Positions 1-5,198 of a DNA stretch of 5,198 nt are shown here, one piece after another. Source of the DNA: Thiomonas sp. Its GTDB lineage: Bacteria; Pseudomonadota; Gammaproteobacteria; Burkholderiales; Burkholderiaceae_C. The notes beneath the pieces are model-generated. The model did not search any database. It was not told the origin of the DNA and saw nothing but the letters and a program-made list of their open reading frames with translations. The translations under genes were made by a program, and so were the position numbers. The first letter of the stretch is position 1, and each line of letters opens with the position of its first letter. The stretch lies in the NCBI GenBank assembly GCA_027451915.1, contig DAIDHU010000171.1:1-5198 (forward strand), written 5' to 3'.

Positions 1-252
1 CCGGCGGCACAGGCCGCCCCCGTGTACTGGTCGGTCAACGTCGGCGTGCCCGGCGTGTGGGCCGGCGTGGCGGCACCGGCGCCGGTGGTCGTGGCCCCGC
101 CTCCGGTGGTCTACTACCCCCGCTACGCCCCGGTGTACCGCCCGGTCTACCGACCCGTCTACGGCTACCCCGGCCCCTGGGCCGGCGGCTGGCACCGCTG
201 GGGCGACCGCGACTGGCATGACCGCGACGACTGGCACGACGACGACCGCTGA
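1..252 (+). CDS. C-terminal part of a small exported PxPV-like repeat protein (5' end outside window)
   Basis: The reading frame is open from the first base, so the true start lies upstream. A GTG at 22 is possible but unlikely to be the start, because the residues before it (PAAQA-APVYW) look like the end of a signal peptide. The visible 83 residues have a Val/Gly/Ala/Pro stretch (about 8-37), then tandem Tyr-Pro repeats (APVY, RPVY, RPVY, about 43-54), then a Gly/Trp segment and a charged tail rich in Trp, His, Asp and Arg (about 57-83). Short secreted proteins with PxPV or YxPV repeats are common in Burkholderiales and mostly uncharacterised. I infer a periplasmic or cell-surface location. 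The His/Asp tail could bind metal, but no defined site is visible. The gene converges with the CDF metal exporter; that arrangement alone does not show a shared function. Confidence 0.7.
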   Translation, partial: PAAQAAPVYWSVNVGVPGVWAGVAAPAPVVVAPPPVVYYPRYAPVYRPVYRPVYGYPGPWAGGWHRWGDRDWHDRDDWHDDDR

Positions 253-263
253 GCCCGAAGCAC

Positions 264-285
264 CGGGAGCCCCGCGAGGCTCCCG
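264..285. terminator. GC-rich hairpin between convergent genes
   Basis: A perfect 8-bp inverted repeat (CGGGAGCC / GGCTCCCG) with a 6-nt loop begins 11 nt after the stop codon of the plus-strand gene. No T-run follows on either strand, so it does not meet the usual rule for an intrinsic terminator. It may still end or protect the 3' end of the plus-strand message. The rest of the 110-bp spacer shows nothing else recognisable. Confidence 0.4.
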
Positions 286-362
286 AGCGCCGCGCGCGGC
301 CCGGACCGCGCGTGGCCCATGCCCCCGCGGCCCGATGGCACGCGAGGGCCCCGCACCTGCGT

Positions 363-1343
363 TCAGGACGCCGCAGCCCGCGCTGCCTCCAGCCCTGCCG
401 GTGTCCCGCCCGCGTGGTCCCGATCCGGACGCTGCCAGGGATCGACGTGGGTCATCAGGTTGAGCACCCGATGACGCCGCATCACCCGCTCGCGAGCCGA
501 CACGGCGATCTCGTGGCCCTGCTCCACGCTCAGCAGGGCATCCACCTCGATATGCGCGTCGGCGACGATCATGTCGCCCATCTTGCGCGTGCGCAGGTCG
601 TGCACTCCCTGCACCCCCGGGGTCTGCAGCAGCGTGTCGCGGATGGCCAGCACCTCCTGGTCGTCCACGGCGCGGTCCATCAGGTCGTGCAGCGCGTCCC
701 AGGCGAAGCCCCAGCCCATGCGCGCGACCATCAGGCCCACGATCAGCGCGGCGATGGGGTCCAGCAGCGAGTAGCCGGCCAGGTTGCCGATCAGGCCCAC
801 GCCGACCACCAGCGAGGAGGCCGCGTCCGAGCGCGCGTGCCAGGCATTGGCCACCAGCATGCTCGATTTCACCCGCTTGGCCGCCGCCAGCATGTAGCGG
901 AACAGCCCTTCCTTGGCCAGCAGCGTGGCCCCGGCCACCCACAGGGCCACCACGTGCACCCGCGCCACGCCGGCGGGTGACTCCAGCTTGAGCACCGCGG
1001 CCCAGAGCATGCCCGCACCCACCAGCAACAGCAGCAGGCCCAGCGCCAGCGAGGCCCCGGTCTCGAAGCGCTGATGCCCGTAGGGGTGATCCAGGTCGGC
1101 GTCCTTGCTGCCGTGGTGGCTGGCCAGCAGCACCACGAAATCAGCCACCAGGTCGGAGGCCGAATGCACGCCGTCGGCCACCAGGCCCTGCGAGCCCGAC
1201 ACCAGGCCCACCAGCACCTGTCCCACCGACAGCACCAGGTTCACCGCCACGCTGACCCAGGTGCTGCGGCTGGCCACACGCGATCGCTCGGCCACGCTGG
1301 AGGGGCTGTCTTCGGATGTCGGGGCCAGGTCTTCGAATCGCAT
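363..1343 (-). CDS. Cation diffusion facilitator (CDF) family metal efflux transporter, FieF/YiiP-like
   Basis: A 326-residue inner-membrane secondary transporter of the CDF family, expected to export divalent metal (Zn, Fe or similar) in exchange for protons, usually as a dimer. Hydrophobic segments lie near residues 29-50, 53-75, 95-117, 130-146, 174-190 and 194-210, matching six transmembrane helices. TM2 carries ADGVHSASD (H60, D64) and TM5 carries WHARSD (H169, D173), the expected four-ligand transport site. The cytoplasmic loop has the family's HPYGHQRFE motif (86-94). The C-terminal domain (about 212-305) has the His/Asp-rich pattern of the cytoplasmic metal-binding domain (H248, D249, H264, H299). 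I chose the ATG at 1343. A GTG at 1403 would add 20 residues that do not resemble the family. No strong Shine-Dalgarno precedes 1343, so the start is probable rather than certain. The Ala/Gly-rich last 20 residues look like a dispensable tail. FieF itself has Asp-Asp in TM2, so the metal cannot be assigned. Confidence 0.93.
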   Translation of the reverse strand: MRFEDLAPTSEDSPSSVAERSRVASRSTWVSVAVNLVLSVGQVLVGLVSGSQGLVADGVHSASDLVADFVVLLASHHGSKDADLDHPYGHQRFETGASLALGLLLLLVGAGMLWAAVLKLESPAGVARVHVVALWVAGATLLAKEGLFRYMLAAAKRVKSSMLVANAWHARSDAASSLVVGVGLIGNLAGYSLLDPIAALIVGLMVARMGWGFAWDALHDLMDRAVDDQEVLAIRDTLLQTPGVQGVHDLRTRKMGDMIVADAHIEVDALLSVEQGHEIAVSARERVMRRHRVLNLMTHVDPWQRPDRDHAGGTPAGLEAARAAAS

Positions 1344-1424
1344 GGTTCTGCACCGGAAAAAATTGCCAGCATCTATTGTCGCCCGACCCTGACCCCGGCC
1401 CACTGCCCCGCGACCCGGCGCCCA

Positions 1425-1446
1425 CCGCGCCTGTACCGCGCCTGTA
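1425..1446. repeat. Tandem 11-bp direct repeat upstream of the CDF gene
   Basis: Two perfect head-to-tail copies of CCGCGCCTGTA lie at 1425-1435 and 1436-1446, followed by a degenerate partial third copy (TCGCGCC). They sit in the 111-bp spacer between the glycine-zipper lipoprotein stop and the CDF start, about 80-100 bp upstream of that start on the minus strand. One helical-turn spacing would suit a regulator, but GC-rich slippage explains it equally well. Confidence 0.5.
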
Positions 1447-1454
1447 TCGCGCCA

Positions 1455-1910
1455 CTACTGCACGATCTGCCAGGTCCCGTCGGGCTGGCGGCAGGCCGTG
1501 CCGTACACGGTGTCGGCCTCGCCGCCGACGGTCGCGCGCATGCGGAACTCGCGGCAGGGCCCCTGCGCCGTCTCGTAGGTGCGCGTGGGCGTCACCGCGT
1601 AGATGTCGCCCGTGTCCGGGTTGCGCCAGCGCCCCGGGCTGCCGGTGGGATAGGTCTCGAACACCTGGGCCGCGCGCACCCGGTCCTGCTCGTCCATGTG
1701 GCGCCCGATATTGGCGCCGGCCACGCTGCCCAGCAGGGCGCCCAGCACCACCGCCGCGACCTGCCCGGAGCCTCGACCCACCGTCGAGCCCGCCGCGGCA
1801 CCCACCGCGCCACCCAGCAGCGCGCCGCCCTGTTCCTGGTTCATCGCGCAGCCGGTCGTCAGCGCCGCGGCGAGCAGCGCCGCGCCAAGGCGCGGATTCC
1901 GCATGTCCAT
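1455..1910 (-). CDS. Glycine-zipper outer-membrane lipoprotein, 17 kDa surface antigen type (RT0821/Lpp0805-like)
   Basis: A 151-residue exported protein. It has a basic N-terminus, a hydrophobic Ala/Leu core and ALTTGC, an acceptable but atypical lipobox because Thr is at -3 instead of Leu. Next comes a glycine zipper (about residues 27-70: GGALLGGAVGAAAG, then GALLGSVAGANIG), the pattern of Rick_17kDa_Anti / glycine-zipper 2TM domains that embed in or contact membranes. The MDEQDR segment follows. The C-terminal half has TYPTGSPGRWRNPDTGDIY...PCREF...VYGTACRQPDGTWQIV, as in RT0821/Lpp0805 surface proteins, where it forms a small soluble domain with two conserved cysteines. Three in-frame ATGs lie at 1916, 1910 and 1904. 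AGGAG at 1917-1921 abuts the first and is 6 nt from the second, so I chose 1910. The likely site is the outer membrane facing the periplasm or surface, probably with an envelope-integrity role; function is inferred from the family. A hairpin with a U-run immediately precedes its ribosome binding site. Confidence 0.85.
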   Translation of the reverse strand: MDMRNPRLGAALLAAALTTGCAMNQEQGGALLGGAVGAAAGSTVGRGSGQVAAVVLGALLGSVAGANIGRHMDEQDRVRAAQVFETYPTGSPGRWRNPDTGDIYAVTPTRTYETAQGPCREFRMRATVGGEADTVYGTACRQPDGTWQIVQ

Positions 1911-1916
1911 GATCAT

Positions 1917-1923
1917 CTCCTGC
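1917..1923 (-). promoter_or_regulatory. Ribosome binding site of the glycine-zipper lipoprotein
   Basis: On the minus strand this reads GCAGGAG. It decides among three closely spaced in-frame ATGs: AGGAG has 0, 6 and 12 nt of spacing to the ATGs at 1916, 1910 and 1904, and 6 nt is the best fit. It follows the T8 tract of the upstream hairpin with no gap. Confidence 0.7.
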
Positions 1924-1958
1924 AAAAAAAACAGGCACGGAGGGGGACACCGTGCCTG
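1924..1958 (-). terminator. Rho-independent terminator or attenuator hairpin
   Basis: Read on the minus strand, a perfect 9-bp stem (CAGGCACGG at 1950-1958 / CCGTGCCTG at 1932-1940) with a 9-nt C-rich loop is followed at once by eight T's (1931-1924). This is a textbook intrinsic terminator. It lies 50 nt after the stop of the 603-residue lipoprotein gene and so should end that transcript. It also lies immediately before the Shine-Dalgarno of the next gene, leaving no room for a promoter after it. Transcripts of the glycine-zipper gene must therefore include this structure or read through it. Confidence 0.85.
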
Positions 1959-1964
1959 CAAAGT

Positions 1965-1990
1965 GCCCGGGCGCCGCACGACACCCGGGC
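1965..1990. other. Second hairpin after the propeller-like lipoprotein gene
   Basis: A perfect 7-bp inverted repeat (GCCCGGG / CCCGGGC) with a 12-nt loop sits between the stop codon of the 603-residue lipoprotein gene and the terminator hairpin. In the minus-strand message the two hairpins would be in tandem, 6 nt apart. It has no U-run of its own and may strengthen termination or protect the 3' end. Confidence 0.5.
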
Positions 1991-2008
1991 CGCTCGCCAA
2001 CCTGTGGT

Positions 2009-3820
2009 TCAGGATCCCAGGGCCAGCACGCCCATCACCAGCGGGTCGGGCTGCTGCACCCTCCAGGGCCCGGGGAAATACGTCGCATACACGCCGGCCC
2101 AGCTTTCCTGCGCCGCGTTCAGCGACGACACACTGATGGCCAGCCAGCCGCCGCGCAGGGCCTCGCGCTCCATGCTCACCGCGCTCACGGTCGAAGCGGC
2201 GGGAGCCGCGGGGTCGATGACCGACATGTCGTCGCCCAGCGCCACCAGCTTGAACACCGCGCCCATGCCGCTGCCCGACAGGGCCGAGCCGTAGATCCCG
2301 GAGGCCGCGACCGGACCCGTGCCGCCGGCCGGCTGGTTCAGGGCGCCCTTGAACAACACGCCGTGGGCCCCGTCCACCGCCGTGAAGGCCGAGGCGCGCC
2401 AGCGCGGGGGCTCGGCATCCGTGGGCCCGGAGCTGCCGCCTTCCGCGGAGGAACCACCCGATCCGCCCGAGCCGGACGAGCCGGTGGTGGCCGGTGCGCC
2501 CGAGAAGGTCCAGAACAGCAGGTCCTGGAACTGCTCGCCGCTGCCTGCGCGCGCCGCCATCCACAGCTTGCCGCTGGTGGTGTCGTAGACGAAGATGCCC
2601 TGGTTCACCGGCTCCGGCAGATTCGCCATCCCGCCGGGGTACTGGCCGTTGCAGGCGTTGGTCAGGTCCTTGTTGCCGTCGGTCGGGCACTTCAGCGCGA
2701 TGGTTCGCATCTGCTGCGGGTCCTGGGTATCCCAGGCGCCCCAGAAGGACACGTAGCGTCCGTCATAGCCCAGGCCCTCGCCGATCTGGCTGAAGGTCGG
2801 CGGGCTGCTGGCGCCGGACATCGGCGGCAGGGGCGCGCCGGTGGAGTCGGGCACCTGGGTGACACCGATGCTCACCAGCGGGCTCAGCGCCGGATCGGGC
2901 GCCACGTTGGCCAGATACAGGCCGCCGGCCGTCGGCGCGTTCTCGTTGTCCAGGCCCACGAACACCACCTTGCCTCCCGCGGCGCTGGGCGGCGCGGTCG
3001 AGCCGAAGGGCGCCGAGGCACCCGGGATCAGCGTGGTCGAGTCCGCGATGCGCTGCACCGGCGCGTTCGGGGTGTTCAGGTCACGGTAATAGACCCCCGT
3101 GCGCGAGGTGCTGCCGTCGGTGTAGTTGCCCTTGAACACCACGTAGCGCCCCTGGGTCACCGAAGGCGAGCCCGGGAACTGGTCGAAGCGCGTTCCCGGG
3201 GTCGTCGCGCCCGGCACCTGCATGTAACTGAAATCCGCCACGCCGCCCAGCAGGTTCACCGCCGTGCCCAGGGCCTTGGGCATCGTGGCATACACGCCCG
3301 TGGTTCCCAGCTGGGTGCCGTCCGCGAGGGTCCACACCGGCTTGGACTGGCCGCGCGTGGCGATCACCGCCGAATCGATGTCGATGCGCGGGATGGACGG
3401 GAACTCGGTGAACAGCGCCCCGGTGTTGTTCGGCTCCGGCACCTGGAAGTTGGTGTCGGCCACCGTGTACATCTTCGGGCGGGGCGTGCAGGCGTCGAGC
3501 GCGAACACGCCTCGACTCATGCTGCCTCCGCCGGTGTCGCGCGCGCGGCCCCGGAACACCACCATGCCCGAGTTGTTGACCGAGGGCTGGTTGTAGCTGA
3601 AAAAGGCCACCGAAGCCGAATCGGGGACCAACGTATTGTTGTCCGACAGGGTCTTCCAGGTGCCGATGACGTCCTTGCCCGGCGTGCACATGGCGAGCTG
3701 GTCGCCCGGCACGTAAGGCGTGTACGAGGTGCTGCCGGATCCGCCGCCGCAAGCCGCCAGCAAGGCGGTACCCAGGGCTGCGGAACCCAGCAAGGCGGTG
3801 CGGAGGGTGTGGGGCTTCAT
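2009..3820 (-). CDS. Large exported lipoprotein with about seven propeller-like repeats, function unknown
   Basis: A 603-residue protein. MKPHTLRTALLGSAALGTAL then LAAC gives a type II signal peptide with a clear lipobox (C24). A Gly at +2 favours outer-membrane retention, followed by a Gly/Ser tether. The mature part has about seven imperfect repeats of 35-100 residues (starting near 65, 132, 207, 271, 338, 471 and 549). Each centres on a beta-strand pattern such as PSVNNSGMVVFRG, PSVTQGRYVVFKG, PSAAGGKVVFVG or GYDGRYVSFWG, then G-V/I-Y/F, and several end with V/IAD-T-x-x-P. This matches the NxxGxVxF-type tandem repeats (DUF7453-like) in exported proteins, probably a seven-bladed beta-propeller; blade count and family name are my inference. 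Repeat five has an insertion with C378 and C390 that could form a disulfide. C45 and C111 are other candidates. A Gly/Ser-rich linker (about 441-469) splits repeats five and six. The start at 3820 has GGGAG 7 nt upstream. No catalytic motif is visible. The gene is 69 bp downstream of the repeat protein and probably co-transcribed with it. Confidence 0.85.
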   Translation of the reverse strand: MKPHTLRTALLGSAALGTALLAACGGGSGSTSYTPYVPGDQLAMCTPGKDVIGTWKTLSDNNTLVPDSASVAFFSYNQPSVNNSGMVVFRGRARDTGGGSMSRGVFALDACTPRPKMYTVADTNFQVPEPNNTGALFTEFPSIPRIDIDSAVIATRGQSKPVWTLADGTQLGTTGVYATMPKALGTAVNLLGGVADFSYMQVPGATTPGTRFDQFPGSPSVTQGRYVVFKGNYTDGSTSRTGVYYRDLNTPNAPVQRIADSTTLIPGASAPFGSTAPPSAAGGKVVFVGLDNENAPTAGGLYLANVAPDPALSPLVSIGVTQVPDSTGAPLPPMSGASSPPTFSQIGEGLGYDGRYVSFWGAWDTQDPQQMRTIALKCPTDGNKDLTNACNGQYPGGMANLPEPVNQGIFVYDTTSGKLWMAARAGSGEQFQDLLFWTFSGAPATTGSSGSGGSGGSSAEGGSSGPTDAEPPRWRASAFTAVDGAHGVLFKGALNQPAGGTGPVAASGIYGSALSGSGMGAVFKLVALGDDMSVIDPAAPAASTVSAVSMEREALRGGWLAISVSSLNAAQESWAGVYATYFPGPWRVQQPDPLVMGVLALGS

Positions 3821-3852
3821 GATGGCACTCCCGGTCTCGGGTAGTTTGCGGC

Positions 3853-3878
3853 CCTTCGCGGCGAGCGTGCCGCGAAGG
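3853..3878. other. Strong intergenic hairpin
   Basis: A perfect 10-bp inverted repeat (CCTTCGCGGC / GCCGCGAAGG) with a 6-nt loop fills much of the 69-bp gap between the tetrapeptide-repeat gene and the 603-residue lipoprotein gene. No T-run follows on either strand, so it is not a standard terminator. In a minus-strand polycistronic message it would be a stable intercistronic stem starting 11 nt after one stop codon and ending about 20 nt before the next ribosome binding site. That position suits partial termination, transcript protection or differential expression. Confidence 0.65.
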
Positions 3879-3889
3879 CGTGGGCCGTG

Positions 3890-4393
<504 letters not shown>

Positions 4394-4424
4394 GATGGAC
4401 TCCTTCGGCTGCACGATCGAATGA

Positions 4425-4466
4425 CCGTATGCACCCTTTGTAGGAGTTGTCACATTTCATTACATT
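4425..4466 (-). promoter_or_regulatory. Putative promoter/operator of the repeat-protein gene
   Basis: This stretch is distinctly AT-richer than its surroundings. On the plus strand TCACATT (4450-4456) and TTACATT (4460-4466) form a direct repeat with 10-bp start-to-start spacing, the arrangement bound by OmpR-family response regulators. On the minus strand GTGACA (4453-4448) matches the -35 consensus at 5 of 6 bases, with only a weak -10 (CATACG or ATACGG) at 16-17 bp spacing. A weak -10 with an overlapping repeat would fit an activator-dependent promoter. This is inference from sequence pattern only. The remainder of the 4394-4601 spacer holds only short GC-rich inverted repeats without T-runs. 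Confidence 0.4.
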
Positions 4467-4601
4467 GTGCCGCATCAAGAACACGCACACTCCGCCGGGT
4501 ACCGGCGCCGCTTCCTGCGCCAGATCAGCCCGGGCGCGCGTGGTCCTTGATTTCCGGCGCGGGCATGCCGGGCAGGCCCGGTGCCTGCGCCACCCGGCGC
4601 C

Positions 4602-5198
4602 TCACTCGCCCCTGGCGGCCCGCAGGTAGGGCTCGAGCTCCATGCGCGCGATCTGGTCGCGGTGCACCTCGTCGGGACCGTCGGCCAGGCGCAGGGTGCG
4701 CGCGCTGGCATAGGCCTGGGCCAGCCCGAAGTCCTGCGACACCCCGGCGCCGCCATGCGCCTGGATGGCCCAGTCGATGACCTGGCAGGCCATGTTCGGC
4801 GCCACCACCTTGATCATCGCGATGTCCTTGCGCGCGGCCTTGTTGCCCAGGCGGTCCATGCGATCGGCCGCGCACAGCACCAGCCAGCGTGCCTGGTCGA
4901 TGCGCATGCGTGCCTCGGCGATGCGCTCGCGGGTCACCCCCTGCTCGGCCAGGCTGCGCCCGAAGGCGCGCCTCGCCACCACCCGCCGGCACAGGTCCTC
5001 CAGCGCGCGCTCGGCCAACCCGATCAGGCGCATGCAGTGGTGGATGCGCCCCGGCCCCAGGCGCCCTTGCGCGATCTCGAATCCACGCCCCTCGCCCAGC
5101 AGCATGTTGGAGGCCGGAACCCGCACCCCCTCGAAGCGCACTTCGGCATGCCCGTGGGGAGCGTCGTCGAAGCCGAACACCTCCAGATGCCGCAGCAC
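4602..5198 (-). CDS. Acyl-CoA dehydrogenase, ACAD10/11-like, C-terminal part (N-terminus outside window)
   Basis: The frame is open to the right edge. The visible 198 residues are about the C-terminal half of a roughly 400-residue FAD-dependent acyl-CoA dehydrogenase, which introduces an alpha-beta double bond into acyl-CoA and passes electrons to ETF in the cytoplasm. The end of the middle beta domain is seen (HAEVRFEGVRVPASNMLLGEGRGF, split here as residues 17-30 and 31-40), then the helical C-terminal domain: GRLGPGRIHHCMR (45-57), RRAFGRSLAEQ (77-86, the FAD-contacting R-x-FG segment), QAHGGAG (146-152) and LADGPDEVHR (171-180). The ADGPDEVH motif is typical of the ACAD10/11 subgroup and has Asp where MCAD has its catalytic Glu (YEGTSQI). 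The substrate is unknown; subgroup members are often linked to an aminoglycoside-phosphotransferase-like kinase, which could lie to the right of this window. Its 208-bp separation from the next gene argues for an independent unit. Confidence 0.93.
   Translation of the reverse strand: MLRHLEVFGFDDAPHGHAEVRFEGVRVPASNMLLGEGRGFEIAQGRLGPGRIHHCMRLIGLAERALEDLCRRVVARRAFGRSLAEQGVTRERIAEARMRIDQARWLVLCAADRMDRLGNKAARKDIAMIKVVAPNMACQVIDWAIQAHGGAGVSQDFGLAQAYASARTLRLADGPDEVHRDQIARMELEPYLRAARGE

Noticed and set aside
1344..1404. Sigma-70 promoter for the CDF gene using GACAAT as the -10
   Set aside because: Only 4 of 6 matches, and no recognisable -35 at 16-18 bp spacing in the GC-rich sequence upstream.
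1074..2294. Long plus-strand ORFs (1074-2294 and 1952-3844) opposite the minus-strand genes
   Set aside because: His/Arg/Ala/Gly-rich compositions typical of antisense frames in high-GC DNA, with no domains and complete overlap with well-supported genes.
1911..2690. N-terminal extension of the glycine-zipper ORF through 2690
   Set aside because: The extension is out-of-frame overlap with the 603-residue lipoprotein gene. The signal peptide and ribosome binding site place the start at 1910.
4493..4588. Short inverted repeats CGCCGG/CCGGCG (4493-4507) and GCAGGC/GCCTGC (4572-4588) as terminators of the acyl-CoA dehydrogenase gene
   Set aside because: Stems are only 6 bp and no T-run follows on the minus strand. 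Such repeats are expected by chance at this GC content.

Overview
The window is very GC-rich (by eye around 70%). Together, a 5'-truncated ACAD10/11-type acyl-CoA dehydrogenase, a CDF metal exporter, a Rickettsia-17-kDa-type glycine-zipper lipoprotein and PxPV-like secreted repeats suggest a betaproteobacterium of the Burkholderiales, perhaps Alcaligenaceae (Bordetella/Achromobacter relatives). The genus is inference. No rRNA, tRNA, CRISPR, insertion sequence or phage gene was seen.

Layout, left to right. The plus strand carries only the 3' end of a small exported Pro/Tyr/Val-repeat protein with a Trp/His/Asp-rich tail (1-252). It converges on a run of minus-strand genes that fills the rest of the window. 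In transcription order (right to left) these are: the C-terminal half of an acyl-CoA dehydrogenase (4602-5198, running off the edge); a 208-bp AT-richer spacer with promoter- and operator-like sequence; a small exported protein made of polyglycine followed by Asp/Glu-Gln/Arg-Thr-Gln tetrapeptide repeats (3890-4393); a 603-residue lipoprotein with about seven repeats that look like beta-propeller blades (2009-3820); a glycine-zipper outer-membrane lipoprotein (1455-1910); and a cation diffusion facilitator (363-1343).

Three consecutive minus-strand genes (3890-4393, 2009-3820, 1455-1910) encode proteins with export signals, two of them lipoproteins, so this looks like an envelope gene group. 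Short spacers of 69 and 98 bp separate them, and each spacer contains perfect hairpins. The hairpin before the glycine-zipper gene has eight U's and ends directly at that gene's ribosome binding site, so it could act as an attenuator or as a partial terminator between the two genes.

The least ordinary object is the 3890-4393 gene. Its coding sequence is largely a 12-bp minisatellite with a nested 24-bp higher-order repeat, preceded by a run of 14 glycine codons. I do not recognise a function for it. I see no clear evidence of a complete new defence, toxin or mobile system here.
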